From contig NZ_BMMF01000013.1 of the NCBI RefSeq assembly GCF_014645695.1, positions 124,001 to 188,000 on the forward strand: DNA of 64,000 bases, in the 5' to 3' direction. A program made the position numbers and the translations under genes. The stretch is from Salinarimonas ramus (GTDB lineage Bacteria > Pseudomonadota > Alphaproteobacteria > Rhizobiales > Beijerinckiaceae). Under the pieces are notes generated by a model. It was given only the letters and a program-made list of their open reading frames with translations. It ran no database searches and had not been told where the DNA came from. Below are positions 8,091 through 17,153 of the stretch, in pieces. Positions within the stretch are counted from its first letter, which is position 1; each line of letters starts with the position of its first letter.

Positions 8091-9518
8091 ATGCATTCCG
8101 CGCCCGACGAGGCCCTCGCCCATACCGCCGCGCGGCTGCGCGCCGAAAAGAGCGCGCCACGGTGCGCGCTGTTCGGCTGGGTGATGTTCGACTGGGCGAC
8201 GCAGCCCTTCTTCACCCTCGTCGTCACCTTCGTCTTCGGGCCGTATTTCGTGAACGCGGTGGCGGCGAACCCGGTCGCCGGTCAGTCGCAATGGATGCTC
8301 GCGACCTCCGCCGCAGGCCTTTCGCTGGCGATCCTCTCGCCGGTGCTCGGCGCCATCGCCGATGCGGGCGGGCCGAAGAAGCCCTGGATCCTCGCCTTCG
8401 GCGCGCTGATGAGCGTGGCCGCGGCGCTCCTGTGGCTCGTCCCCCCAGCGGCGACGCCGGGATACGTCCTCCTCGCGCTCGTCGCCTTCGCCGTCGCGAC
8501 GGTGGCGGCGGAGCTGGCCGGCACCTTCAACAACGCGATGATGCCGACCCTCGTGCCGCCGCACCGCCTGGGCCGCCTCTCCGGTGCCGGCTGGGCGACG
8601 GGCTATGCGGGCGGGCTCGTCTCCCTCGCCATCGTGCTCGGCCTCCTCGCCGGCAGCCCGCAGAGCGGTCTGACGCTCGCCGGTCTCGAGCCGCTCCTCG
8701 GCCTCGATCCGGTGGCGCGCGAGGGCGACCGGGTCGTCGGGCCGCTGACGGCGCTCTGGTTCGCACTCTTCGTCCTGCCGCTCGTCCTGTTCACGCCGGA
8801 CGTGCCGCGTGGTGGGCGGCCGTTCGGCGAGGCCGTGCGTGAGGGGCTCTCGCGGGTGCGCGGCACGATCGCGGAAGCCCGACGCACGCCGGCCATCGCG
8901 CGTTTCCTCCTGGCGCACATGGCCTACCAGGACGGGCTCGTCGTCCTGTTCTCGCTCGGCACCATCTACGGCGCCGGCATCTTCGGCTGGGGCACGATCG
9001 AGCTCGGCGTGTTCGGCATCCTCATCCTCGTCACGGGCACGCTCGGCGCGCTGGCGGGCGGGCCGATCGACGACCGGATCGGGCCGCGCGCGGTGATCCT
9101 CGGCAGCCTCGCGATCCTGGCGCTGGTGACGCTGGGCGTGCTCTCGCTGGGCGAGAGCCACGTGCTCTTCGTGGTGGACACCGGCCCGCCGCCCGAGGGC
9201 GCCGGGCTCTATGCGAGCCTGCCCGAGAAGGTCTTCCTCGGGCTCGGCCTCGTCATCGGCGCGCTCGCGGGACCCCTGCAGGCGTCCTCGCGCTCGCTCC
9301 TCGCGCGCCTCGTGCCCGCCGGCGACGCGGGGCGCTATTTCGGCCTGCTCGCGCTGTCGGGAAAGCTCACCGCCTTCCTCGGCCCGTTCCTCGTCGCCGT
9401 GGCGACGGCGCTGTTCCAGACTCAGGCCGCCGGGCCGGTGGTGCTCCTCGCCTTCTTCCTCGTCGGCGCGCTCCTGGTGCGCGGGGTGCCGAACGGGCGC
9501 GTCCTCAGCGCAGCGTGA
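8091..9518 (+). CDS. UMF1-family (Atg22-like) MFS transporter
   Basis: A 475-residue integral membrane carrier with about twelve hydrophobic segments. The N-terminal signature [19 protein letters not shown] is characteristic of the UMF1/Atg22-like group of the major facilitator superfamily, and the [16 protein letters not shown] loop matches the conserved MFS motif A region. In yeast, Atg22 exports amino acids from the vacuole; bacterial substrates are mostly unknown. The ATG at 8091 is preceded by a GGAGCG box. The 3' end overlaps the convergent YbjQ gene by 14 bp. Confidence 0.88.
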   Translation: MHSAPDEALAHTAARLRAEKSAPRCALFGWVMFDWATQPFFTLVVTFVFGPYFVNAVAANPVAGQSQWMLATSAAGLSLAILSPVLGAIADAGGPKKPWILAFGALMSVAAALLWLVPPAATPGYVLLALVAFAVATVAAELAGTFNNAMMPTLVPPHRLGRLSGAGWATGYAGGLVSLAIVLGLLAGSPQSGLTLAGLEPLLGLDPVAREGDRVVGPLTALWFALFVLPLVLFTPDVPRGGRPFGEAVREGLSRVRGTIAEARRTPAIARFLLAHMAYQDGLVVLFSLGTIYGAGIFGWGTIELGVFGILILVTGTLGALAGGPIDDRIGPRAVILGSLAILALVTLGVLSLGESHVLFVVDTGPPPEGAGLYASLPEKVFLGLGLVIGALAGPLQASSRSLLARLVPAGDAGRYFGLLALSGKLTAFLGPFLVAVATALFQTQAAGPVVLLAFFLVGALLVRGVPNGRVLSAA

Positions 9519-9825
9519 CGGCGGTGCCCGACGCGGTGACGAGCATCATGCTCTCCTTGGCGCCGATAGCCCCGTAATCGAGGTCGACGCCGATGACCGC
9601 GTTGGCGCCGAGCTTGCGGGCCTCGTCGAGCATCTCGTTGATCGCGGTGTCGCGACCGTCGCGCATCACCCGCTCGTAGGACCCAGAGCGGCCGCCGACG
9701 ATGTCGCGGATGGAGGCGAAGAAGTCCTTGAAGATGTTCGCCCCGAAGATCGCCTCGCCCGAGACGATGCCGTGATACTCGACGATCTGGCGTCCCTCGA
9801 CGCCGTTGGTGGTGGTGACGATCAT
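9505..9825 (-). CDS. YbjQ/UPF0145 (heavy-metal-binding domain-like) protein
   Basis: A 106-residue protein matching the YbjQ/UPF0145 family from end to end: an N-terminal [21 protein letters not shown] strand pair, the [24 protein letters not shown] core and the C-terminal [13 protein letters not shown] block. Members form ring-like pentamers; a metal-binding role is proposed but not proven. A strong GAGGAGG box precedes the ATG at 9825. Its 3' end overlaps that of the convergent MFS carrier. Confidence 0.92.
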   Translation of the reverse strand: MIVTTTNGVEGRQIVEYHGIVSGEAIFGANIFKDFFASIRDIVGGRSGSYERVMRDGRDTAINEMLDEARKLGANAVIGVDLDYGAIGAKESMMLVTASGTAVTLR

Positions 9826-9905
9826 GAAGGCCTCCTCGTGACGCCGCCCGACGCGGCGGGGCGAGGAGACATACCGGCCGCGCGGAGGTCAAGCCAGCAT
9901 GAGGC

Positions 9906-10739
9906 TCAGCGCAAGCGTGGGTCCAGCGTGTCGCGCAGGACGTCGCCGAAGAAGTTCAAGACGAAGGCGACGACGAGGATCGCGAGGCCGGAGAAGAGCG
10001 CCGCCCAGGGCGAAAGGAGCAGGAAGTTGCGCCCCTCCGAGAGCATCATGCCGAGCGAGGGCGTCGGCGGCTGCGTGCCGAGCCCGAGGAACGAGAGCGA
10101 CGCCTCCACCAGGATCGCGGTGGACATGAGCAGGCTCATCTGGACGAGCACCACGCTGGCGAGATTGGGCAGGATGTGGTGCACGATGATCCGCGCGTCC
10201 GACGCGCCGATGGAGCGCGCCGACATGACGTAGTCGCTCTGCGCCACGACCAGCGCCGGCCCGCGCAGCAGGCGCGCGAAGATCGGCGTGTAGACGATCG
10301 CGATCGCCGCCGCCGTCGTCGTGGCGCCGGGGCCGAGCACGGCGATGATGCCGATGGCGAGCAGCATCACCGGGAAGGCGAAGAGGATGTCCATGAGCCG
10401 CATCAGGATGCGCTCGGTCCAGCCGCGATAATAGGCCGAGACGAGCCCGATCGTGCCGCCCACGAGGAGCGCCAGGCCCACCGCCCCGAAGGAGATCGCG
10501 AGCGAGGCACGAAGCCCGTGGAGGATTCGCGAGAGGAGGTCGCGTCCGAATTGGTCGGTGCCGAGGAAATGCGTCGCGCCGGGCCCCTGCAGCCGCGCGA
10601 GCACGCTCTGCGCCAGCGGATCGAAGGGCGCGATCACGGGCGCGAGCAGCGCCGCCGCGACGGTGAGCGCGAGGAACGCCCCGGCGACGAGGAGCACGCG
10701 GGAGGGCCCGCGGCGCAGGGAGGCGCTCGCACCGGCCAT
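9906..10739 (-). CDS. Peptide/nickel-type ABC transporter permease (DppC-like)
   Basis: An inner-membrane permease of the peptide/opine/nickel class. The protein (277 aa) has one N-terminal membrane helix, the periplasmic segment with GTDQFGRDLLSRILHGLR that marks DppC/OppC subunits, and five further helices with the cytoplasmic SIGASDARIIVHHILPN coupling (EAA-like) loop. It is the second permease of the set: its start overlaps the stop of the DppB-like gene by one base. With the binding protein, kinase and GntR gene upstream and the two ATPases beyond murQ, it completes an importer probably for muropeptides or amino sugars (context inference). Confidence 0.92.
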   Translation of the reverse strand: MAGASASLRRGPSRVLLVAGAFLALTVAAALLAPVIAPFDPLAQSVLARLQGPGATHFLGTDQFGRDLLSRILHGLRASLAISFGAVGLALLVGGTIGLVSAYYRGWTERILMRLMDILFAFPVMLLAIGIIAVLGPGATTTAAAIAIVYTPIFARLLRGPALVVAQSDYVMSARSIGASDARIIVHHILPNLASVVLVQMSLLMSTAILVEASLSFLGLGTQPPTPSLGMMLSEGRNFLLLSPWAALFSGLAILVVAFVLNFFGDVLRDTLDPRLR

Positions 10740-11689
10740 CAGCGCGTCACCCGCGGGTCGATCCAGGCGTAGACGAGGTCGACGACGAAGTTCACCGCGA
10801 CGAAGACCACCGTGACGAGGAGGATCGTCGCCTGGAGGAGCGGATAGTTGCGCTCGGCGATGGCGCCGAGCAGCAGGCGCCCGAGGCCGGGAATGGCGAA
10901 GACCTGCTCCACCACGATGGCCCCGGAGAGCAGGTAGCCCGTCATGATGCCCACCGACGTCACGAACGGGATCAGCGCGTTGCGCAGAGCGTGCTTGTAG
11001 AGGATGGCGCGCTCGGAGACGCCCTTGGCGCGCGCCGTGCGGATGTAGTCCTGCTGGAGCGCGTCGAGCATGGCCGAGCGCACGAGGCGAGCGAGGTTGG
11101 CCAGGATCGGCAGCGCGAGCGCGATCGCCGGCAGGACGAGGCGCGCCAGGTTGCCGAGCGGGTCTTGCGTGAAGGGCACGTAGCCCAGCATCTGCACGGA
11201 GGGCGCGAGGGTGGCGAGCGCCAGGATCATCATGATGCCGAGCCAGAAGGACGGCACGGTCAGCCCCGCCACCGAGCCGATCTGGAGCCCGATCTCCCAG
11301 CCGCGCCCGCGCAGGCGCGCCATCAGGACGCCGAGCGGCACCGCGAGCGTCGCGCCGATGACGAGGGAGAGCACCGCGAGCTGGATCGTCGGCCAGACGT
11401 GCGCCGCGATCTCGTCGATCACGGGGCGGCGCGTCCAGAGGGATTCACCGAGGTTTCCCGTGAGCACGCCGCCGATCCAGTCGAGATATTGCAAGAGGAT
11501 CGGCTGATCGAGGCCGATGCGGGCGCGCAGCTCGTCCATCCGCTCCGGCGTCACCTCGGCATTGGCGCCGAGCATGATCGCCACCGCGTCGCCGGGGACG
11601 AGGCGGATCATCAGGAAGGTGACGACCGACACGCCGAAGAGCACGACGACGAGGTCGGACAGGCGCGAGAGGATGAAGCGTCGGCGCAT
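10739..11689 (-). CDS. Peptide/nickel-type ABC transporter permease (DppB-like)
   Basis: A 316-residue permease of the DppB/OppB type: an N-terminal helix with LVVVLFGVSVVTFLMIRLVPGD, the LGLDQPILLQYLDW-like periplasmic region (here IGLDQPILLQYLDWIGG), and the ARAKGVSERAILYKHALRNAL coupling loop that contacts the ATPases. It forms the membrane channel with the downstream DppC-like subunit. It lies 68 bp downstream of the binding-protein gene, separated by a strong hairpin that may set the ratio between binding protein and permease. Confidence 0.93.
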   Translation of the reverse strand: MRRRFILSRLSDLVVVLFGVSVVTFLMIRLVPGDAVAIMLGANAEVTPERMDELRARIGLDQPILLQYLDWIGGVLTGNLGESLWTRRPVIDEIAAHVWPTIQLAVLSLVIGATLAVPLGVLMARLRGRGWEIGLQIGSVAGLTVPSFWLGIMMILALATLAPSVQMLGYVPFTQDPLGNLARLVLPAIALALPILANLARLVRSAMLDALQQDYIRTARAKGVSERAILYKHALRNALIPFVTSVGIMTGYLLSGAIVVEQVFAIPGLGRLLLGAIAERNYPLLQATILLVTVVFVAVNFVVDLVYAWIDPRVTR

Positions 11690-11709
11690 CGCGTCGTCCC
11701 GGAGAAGGC

Positions 11710-11745
11710 GCGAGGCGGGCGGGGCCCGCGCCCCGCCCGCCTCGC
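11710..11745 (-). promoter_or_regulatory. Perfect 16-bp hairpin between binding-protein and permease genes
   Basis: Bases 11710-11725 and 11730-11745 are perfect inverted copies around a 4-base loop, almost wholly G and C. In the minus-strand transcript the hairpin follows the binding-protein stop and is not followed by a U-tract, so it is more likely an mRNA-stabilising or processing structure, or a weak attenuator, than a full terminator. Such hairpins typically keep the binding protein in excess over its permeases. Confidence 0.75.
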
Positions 11746-11757
11746 TTCAGCGCGTCG

Positions 11758-13260
11758 TCACTGGCCCGCCGTGGTGTCGGCGAGCGTCGAGAGCGAGCGG
11801 TTGGCGATGATCTCGAACCCGTCGACGCCCTCGCCCACGGCCGTGTAGAGCTGGCCGTAGGCGACGTGCGCCACCGGCCCCTCGCAGGCGAGGATGCCCT
11901 GGAGCTCGTCGTAGGCGGCCTTGCGGGCCTCCTGGTCGAGCTCCGTGCGGCCGGTGTCGAGGAGGGCGTCGACGCGCTCGTCCGAGTACTTGAAGACGTT
12001 CGTCGAGCCGCCGGTCCGGAAGGCGCGGTAGAAGAAGTCGTCCGGATCGACGGAGCCCGCGTTGGCCGAGGCGAAGATGTCGAAGTTCGAGTTGCGCCAA
12101 TCCTGCACGAACTGGCCGAGCTCGGGGATGTTGAGCTCCACCTCGAAGCCGGCGGCGTTCAGCTGCGCCTGCGCCACCTGGGCGATGTCGCGGATGTCCT
12201 GGCGCGGCAGCACGAGCATCGTCACCTTCACGGGCAGCTCGACGCCCGCTTCCTCGAGGAGCGCGCGCGCCCGATCGGGGGAATGCTCGTAGCAGGGGAA
12301 TTCGGAGACGTCGCGCGCCCACGCTTCGAGGGCCGGCGAGAGCGGGCCCGCCGCGACGCCCGCCCCGAACAGCGCCGCCTGCACGATCGATTCGCGATCG
12401 AGCGCGTAGTTCACCGCCTGGCGCACCCGCGGATCGTCGAAGGGGGGCTTCGACGTGTTCATGCCGAGCAGCGTATAGGAAAGCTCGAGCGTGTCCTGCA
12501 GCGCCACGCCCGGCCGGCCCTGGAGCTGGAGCGCGGTGGCGGCATCGATGTTGGGCAGCATCTGGTACTGCCCGCTGGTGAGCCCCACCTGCCGCGTCGC
12601 CGATTCCGGAACGATGTTGAAGCGGATGCCGTCCAGCTTCGGCGCGTCCTCGCGCCAGTAATCGGGGTTTGCGTCGAGCTGGATGTAGTTGTTCGGCTGC
12701 CACTCGGCGAAGGCGAAGGGCCCCGTCCCGACGGGCTGCTGCTGGAGCGCCTGCGTCTCGTCGCGATATTCCGCCGGCACGATGGCGATGGAGGCGAGCT
12801 GGGTGAGGAACGGCGCGGAGGGCTCGGACAGCGTCACCTCGACGGTGCGATCGTCCACGGCGCTCGCGCTCTCCACCGCCGCCAGCCGGCTCGCCAGCGG
12901 CGATCCGGTGGCTTCCGCGCGCACGCGCTCGATCGAGGCGACGACGTCCTCGGCGGTCATCGCGGAGCCGTCGTGGAAGGTGACGCCCTCGCGCAGCGTG
13001 AAGGTGTAGGTCAGCCCGTCGTCGGAGACCTCCCAGCTCTCGGCGAGCGCCGGGCCGATGGTGAGATCGGGCTCCACCTGGGTCAGCGCCTCGTAGATCG
13101 TGCCGTTGACCACCTGGAAGGAGGTGAAGGCCGTGACGATGTGCGGGTCGAGCCCGGCCGGGCTGTCCGACACGGCGAGCTGGAGCACCTGCGCGCTCGC
13201 GGCGCTCGCTCCGATGCTCATCGCGGCGACGAGCGCCGCCTTGCAGATGGAACGCTTCAT
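11758..13260 (-). CDS. ABC transporter substrate-binding protein, family 5 (peptide-type)
   Basis: A periplasmic solute-binding protein of the extracellular family 5 (peptide/oligopeptide/nickel). It has a clean Sec signal peptide (cleavage after ASAASA near residue 23), then LQLAVSDSPAGLDPH and the GTIYEALTQVEPDLTIGPALAESWEVSDDGLTYTFTLREGVTFHDG sequence block that defines the family. The length of 500 residues is normal. The start at 13260 is the Met directly before the signal peptide. It is the first gene of a minus-strand transporter set. The ligand is not visible; the kinase and murQ beside it argue for an amino-sugar peptide. Confidence 0.93.
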   Translation of the reverse strand: MKRSICKAALVAAMSIGASAASAQVLQLAVSDSPAGLDPHIVTAFTSFQVVNGTIYEALTQVEPDLTIGPALAESWEVSDDGLTYTFTLREGVTFHDGSAMTAEDVVASIERVRAEATGSPLASRLAAVESASAVDDRTVEVTLSEPSAPFLTQLASIAIVPAEYRDETQALQQQPVGTGPFAFAEWQPNNYIQLDANPDYWREDAPKLDGIRFNIVPESATRQVGLTSGQYQMLPNIDAATALQLQGRPGVALQDTLELSYTLLGMNTSKPPFDDPRVRQAVNYALDRESIVQAALFGAGVAAGPLSPALEAWARDVSEFPCYEHSPDRARALLEEAGVELPVKVTMLVLPRQDIRDIAQVAQAQLNAAGFEVELNIPELGQFVQDWRNSNFDIFASANAGSVDPDDFFYRAFRTGGSTNVFKYSDERVDALLDTGRTELDQEARKAAYDELQGILACEGPVAHVAYGQLYTAVGEGVDGFEIIANRSLSTLADTTAGQ

Positions 13261-13368
13261 CGTCTCGTCCTCCCCTCGTCGGCGGCCTGACGCCGCGCTC
13301 TCCACGATCGGTCGGCGGCATAGTACCAATTATGAGCCAGTTGGAAAGGGCCGCGAAACCGCGTCGTC

Positions 13369-14256
13369 TCAGCGGCGGCCCGCGAGGTGGATCGCACCGG
13401 AGACGGCGTCCCCGAGCGCCGGCGAGAGGCGTCGGCGTACGTCGGGGGCGAGCCAGGCCTCCATGGCGCTCGACAGCCCGCCGATGAGGCTCACCCGCGG
13501 CGCGCCGCGATCGACGAGCGCGCGCACGAGCCCGTCGATCTGCTCGGCGCCCTCCTGCACGAGTCGGCGCCCGACGGGATCGCCGTTGTCGGCGTGTCGC
13601 ATGACGAGGGGCGCGAAGGTGGCGTAGTCGGTGGCGGTGGCGCGATCCATCCAGGCGACGGCCTCGAGCGGATCGTCGTCGAAGCGCGCGAGCAGCTCGC
13701 GGGTGAGCGCGCTCGCCTCGTGGCGGCCGTCGGCCGCGCGCAGCGCCACGCGGATCGCCTGGAGGCCGAGATCGGCGCCCGAGCCCTCGTCGGAGATCGG
13801 GAAGCCGTAGCCGCCGACGCGCAGGTCCACGCCCGCGACGCGTCCGAGCCCGCACGAGCCCGTGCCGCAGATGACGATCGCCCCGTCGCCGCCGGCATGC
13901 GCGCCGAGGCAGGCGACGAGCCCGTCATTGGCGAAGGCGATCGACGCGAAGGGATGCGCCAGCGCCTCGAACGCCGCGCGCGCACCCTTGCGGCCCAGCC
14001 CCGCGACGCCGATGCCGGCGTGTACCCGCGCGACCGCGGCCTCGTCGAGCCCCGCTTCCTCCATCGCCGCGCGGGCGGCCTGCATCAGCACCTCCCACGA
14101 GCGCTCGATGCCGAAGCGGGTGGCGGCGGGGCCGGCGAAGCCTTGGCCGAGCACGGTCCCCTCGCTGGTCTCGAGGCGCGCGCGGCAGCCGGTCCCGCCG
14201 CCGTCGACGCCGAGATAGAGCGTGGCCGCCTCCTGATCCGCCGTACCGGCGCTCAT
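13369..14256 (-). CDS. BadF/BcrA-type ATPase, probable N-acetylglucosamine/N-acetylmuramic acid kinase
   Basis: A 295-residue sugar kinase of the ASKHA fold, BadF/BadG/BcrA/BcrD family. The phosphate-1 loop YLGVDGGGTGCRA is at the N-terminus, a second nucleotide-binding loop GDGAIVICGTGSCGLG lies in the middle, and the GGYGFPISDEGSGADLGLQA motif common to GlcNAc kinases follows. Members include eukaryotic GlcNAc kinase and the clostridial MurNAc/GlcNAc kinase MurK. The gene sits between a GntR regulator and a peptide-type ABC importer, with murQ across the divergent promoter. Phosphorylating imported MurNAc to MurNAc-6-phosphate for MurQ is therefore the best guess (inference). The start is the ATG at 14256, immediately before the P-loop domain. 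Confidence 0.85.
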   Translation of the reverse strand: MSAGTADQEAATLYLGVDGGGTGCRARLETSEGTVLGQGFAGPAATRFGIERSWEVLMQAARAAMEEAGLDEAAVARVHAGIGVAGLGRKGARAAFEALAHPFASIAFANDGLVACLGAHAGGDGAIVICGTGSCGLGRVAGVDLRVGGYGFPISDEGSGADLGLQAIRVALRAADGRHEASALTRELLARFDDDPLEAVAWMDRATATDYATFAPLVMRHADNGDPVGRRLVQEGAEQIDGLVRALVDRGAPRVSLIGGLSSAMEAWLAPDVRRRLSPALGDAVSGAIHLAGRR

Positions 14257-14272
14257 CGCATCCTCCGCCGCA

Positions 14273-15079
14273 TCAGCGGCTCTCCTCGTCGCTCCCGCGC
14301 AGGGTCGCGACGAAATCGTAGCGATCTCCGCGATAGGCCGACACCGTGAATTCCACGGGCCTGCCGTCCGCCAGGAACGCACGGCGCTCGATGCGCAGCA
14401 CGGCCGAGCCCGGCGCGACGTCGAGGAGCTTGCCCTCCTGCGCGGTCGCGAGCGACGCCTGGAGCCGCTGCACGCCGCGGGCGGGACGATACCCCGCCTG
14501 CGCCAGCGCCGCGTAGAGCGAGGCGCCGACGCGCTCGGGCGCGTCCAATGCCCAGGTCGGAACCGTGGCGATCTCGATCGCGAGCGGCTCGTCCTCCGCG
14601 GTGCGCACCCGCGAGAGCCGCAGCACGGGCTCGCCCGGCGAGAGGCCGAGCGCCAGCGCCTCGCTCGGGCCGACGCGGGCGATCTCCTTCGACAGCCAGC
14701 GGGAACCGGCCGTGCGCCCGCGCGTCGACATGTCCTCGGTGAAGCTCGCGAGCACCGAAAGGGGCTGCTCGATGCGCCGCGTCACGTATGTGCCCGAGCC
14801 CTGGCGGCGGGTCAGGATCCCTTCGCGCAGCAGGACCTCGATGGCGTGGCGCACGGTGATCCGCGCGAAGCCCGTCCAGGCGGCGAGGTCGCGCTCGGAG
14901 GCGAGCGCCTCCTCCGGCCGGAAGACGCCGCGCTGGATCGCGAGGCGGATGGCGGAGGCGAGCTGGAGATAGCGCGGCGTCGCGTCCCGCGGCGCGCCGA
15001 GCCCGGCGAGGATCTCCGCCTTGGGATCGGGGCGCTCGACGAGGCCCGGAGGAGCGTTCGCGATCGGGGTCGTGGTCAT
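14273..15079 (-). CDS. GntR-family (HutC/NagR-like) transcriptional regulator
   Basis: A 268-residue regulator. The N-terminal winged helix (about residues 33-100) shows PRYLQLASAIRLAIQRGVF, LASERDLAAWTGFARITVRHAI and LLTRRQGSGTYV-like elements. The C-terminal half is a UTRA effector domain with the typical FTEDM and EPVLRLSRVRTAEDEPLAIE sequences of the HutC subfamily, which commonly senses amino-sugar phosphates. It lies 16 bp upstream of the sugar kinase and divergent from murQ, so it probably controls both sides, with MurNAc-6-P or GlcNAc-6-P as plausible effectors (inference). The start at 15079 has a GGACGAG box 9 bases upstream; an ATG six codons further upstream is the alternative. 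Confidence 0.9.
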   Translation of the reverse strand: MTTTPIANAPPGLVERPDPKAEILAGLGAPRDATPRYLQLASAIRLAIQRGVFRPEEALASERDLAAWTGFARITVRHAIEVLLREGILTRRQGSGTYVTRRIEQPLSVLASFTEDMSTRGRTAGSRWLSKEIARVGPSEALALGLSPGEPVLRLSRVRTAEDEPLAIEIATVPTWALDAPERVGASLYAALAQAGYRPARGVQRLQASLATAQEGKLLDVAPGSAVLRIERRAFLADGRPVEFTVSAYRGDRYDFVATLRGSDEESR

Positions 15080-15242
15080 GTCGTGTCTCGTCCGCATCTC
15101 GCCACGCCGACGGCGGGAGCGCGATGATAGAGGAGATGGTCCTGAGAAGGTAGCATCGTAAAGGTTGTTCCCAGCCGTCGCGGGACGGCCGGGAATTGGC
15201 TCGGGCGCATGCGTGCGGGGGCCCTGCCGAGCGCCGCTGGTA

Positions 15243-15281
15243 TTGTTCGCACGCGGCAAAGGCACTAGATTGGTCTCATCA
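15243..15281 (+). promoter_or_regulatory. Probable murQ promoter with GntR half-site
   Basis: A sigma-70-like promoter: -35 TTGTTC at 15243-15248, a 17-bp spacer, and -10 TAGATT at 15266-15271. TGGTCT at 15271-15276 abuts the -10. This equals one half of the TGGTCTAGACCA sites bound by amino-sugar regulators of the HutC/GntR group such as DasR; the second half is degenerate. A related TGGTCC lies near 15138. Repression of murQ by the divergent GntR protein is the natural reading. Confidence 0.5.
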
Positions 15282-15297
15282 CTTCAGGGAGCCGTCC

Positions 15298-16179
15298 ATG
15301 TCCACCGAGCGAATCAGCCGGCGCTTCGTCGATCTGGACGCCTGGGAGACGAGCGAGGCTCTCGACGCCATGCTCGAGGGCCAGCTCTCCGCGATCGCTG
15401 CCGTGCGCCCGGCGCTGACCGCCATCGGGCGCGCCGTGGACGAGGCGGCGGCGCGGCTCGGGGAGACCGGCCGGCTCGTCTATCTCGGGGCCGGCACGTC
15501 CGGCCGCATCGCCGTGCAGGACGGCGCCGAGCTCACCCCCACCTTCGACTGGCCCCGCGAGCGGCTCGTCTTCGCCATCGCCGGCGGCATGGGCGCGCTC
15601 GTCGCGAGCGCGGAGGGCGCGGAGGACGACGAAGCGGCGGCTCGGGCGGCGATGGACGAGGCCGCCGTCGGCCCCGCGGACGTCGTGATCGGCGTCGCGG
15701 CGAGCGGGGCCACGCCCTACACGATCGCCGGGATCGCCCGTGCCCGCGAGACCGGCGCGCTGACGATCGGCATCGCCAACAATCGCGGGGCGCGCCTCCT
15801 CGCGGCGGCGGAGCACGCGATCCTGCTCGAGACGGGGGGCGAGCTCATCGCCGGCTCCACCCGCATGAAGGCGGGCACGGCGCAAAAGGCGACGCTCAAC
15901 CTCATCTCGACGGGCATCATGCTGCGCCTGGGGCGCGTCTATCGCGGCATGATGGTCAACATGCGCGCGGCGAACGCGAAGCTGCGCCGGCGCGCGGAGG
16001 TCATCGTCGCCGAGATCGCCGGCTGCGGGGACGACGACGCGCGCGCGGCGCTCGCGCGAGGCGAGGGCGACATCAAGGTCGCCTCTCTCGTGGCGCTGGG
16101 CGCCGAGCCGGAGGCTGCCCGCAGCCGCCTCGCCGAATGCGGCGGCAACCTGCGCCTCGCGCTCGCGGCCCTGCAATGA
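15298..16179 (+). CDS. murQ: N-acetylmuramic acid 6-phosphate etherase
   Basis: MurQ cleaves the lactyl ether of MurNAc-6-phosphate to give GlcNAc-6-phosphate and D-lactate during cell-wall recycling. The 293-residue protein matches the SIS-fold family throughout: the early TSEALDAMLEGQL helix, LVYLGAGTSGRIAVQDGAE with the sugar-phosphate loop, DVVIGVAASGATPYT, and the GELIAGSTRMKAGTAQK block followed by LNLISTG. The Met at 15298 follows a GGAG-containing leader and gives the usual length. Its stop overlaps the start of the first ABC ATPase by four bases, so etherase and transporter ATPases form one operon. This ties import directly to MurNAc breakdown. Confidence 0.95.
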   Translation: MSTERISRRFVDLDAWETSEALDAMLEGQLSAIAAVRPALTAIGRAVDEAAARLGETGRLVYLGAGTSGRIAVQDGAELTPTFDWPRERLVFAIAGGMGALVASAEGAEDDEAAARAAMDEAAVGPADVVIGVAASGATPYTIAGIARARETGALTIGIANNRGARLLAAAEHAILLETGGELIAGSTRMKAGTAQKATLNLISTGIMLRLGRVYRGMMVNMRAANAKLRRRAEVIVAEIAGCGDDDARAALARGEGDIKVASLVALGAEPEAARSRLAECGGNLRLALAALQ

Positions 16180-17153
16180 CGCGACTCCCCGAGACGTCCC
16201 CCACCGAACCGATCCTGTCGGTAGAAGGGCTCTCCCTCGATCTGCGCGGCACGCCGCTCGTCGAGGACGTCTCGTTTTCCATCGCGCCGGGCGAGATGCT
16301 CGGGCTCGTCGGCGAATCGGGCTGCGGCAAGAGCGTCACCGCGCTCTCGATCATGCGGCTCCTGCCGACGCCGCCGATCGCGATCTCCGGCGGTCGCATC
16401 CTGTTCGAGGGCACGGACCTCGCCGGCCTGCCGGAGGCGCAGATGCGTCGGCTGCGCGGGCGCAGGATGGGGATGATCTTCCAGGAGCCGATGACCGCGC
16501 TCAATCCCGTCTTCACGATCGGCAGCCAGATCGCCGAGCCGCTTCGCATCCACGAGGGGCTCTCGGAGCGCGCGGCGCTGGAGCGCGCGGCGGAGCTGCT
16601 CGCCCGCGTCGGCCTCCCCTCCCCGCGCACCCAGCTCGCACGCTATCCCCACCAGCTCTCCGGCGGCCAGCGCCAGCGGGTGATGATCGCCATGGCGCTC
16701 GCCTGCGGGCCCCGTCTCCTCGTCGCCGACGAGCCGACGACTGCCCTCGACGTCACCGTCCAGGCGCAGATCCTCGCCCTCGTCGACGGGCTGCGCCGGG
16801 ACATGGGCCTCGCCTGCCTGCTCATCACGCACGATCTGGGCGTCGTCGCCGAGATCTGCGAGCGGGTCTGCGTCATGTATGCCGGGCGCATCGTCGAGGC
16901 GGGCCCGATCGCTGACGCGCTCGGCGCCCCGCGCCACCGCTACACCCGCGCGCTCGTCGAGACGATCCCATTGTCGAACCCGCCGGGACGCCCCCTCCCC
17001 TCGATCCCGGGCAACGTTCCGCCTCCCGGCGCACGCCCGCGCGGCTGCGCCTTCGCCGATCGCTGCTCGGCGGCGCTGGACCGCTGCCGCGCCGAGACGC
17101 CGCCTTGGACGATGGACGGCGCGCGGGGCTTCGCCTGCTGGAACCCCGCATGA
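16176..17153 (+). CDS. Peptide-type ABC transporter ATP-binding protein (DppD-like)
   Basis: A cytoplasmic ATPase subunit of 325 residues. Walker A is [11 protein letters not shown], the signature is [15 protein letters not shown] and Walker B is [13 protein letters not shown]. The C-terminal oligopeptide-transporter extension ([20 protein letters not shown], with several cysteines) marks the DppD/OppD type. The start overlaps the murQ stop (ATGA) and its own stop overlaps the next ATPase start, indicating tight translational coupling. Its permeases are presumably those encoded at 9,906-11,689. Confidence 0.93.
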   Translation: MTRLPETSPTEPILSVEGLSLDLRGTPLVEDVSFSIAPGEMLGLVGESGCGKSVTALSIMRLLPTPPIAISGGRILFEGTDLAGLPEAQMRRLRGRRMGMIFQEPMTALNPVFTIGSQIAEPLRIHEGLSERAALERAAELLARVGLPSPRTQLARYPHQLSGGQRQRVMIAMALACGPRLLVADEPTTALDVTVQAQILALVDGLRRDMGLACLLITHDLGVVAEICERVCVMYAGRIVEAGPIADALGAPRHRYTRALVETIPLSNPPGRPLPSIPGNVPPPGARPRGCAFADRCSAALDRCRAETPPWTMDGARGFACWNPA

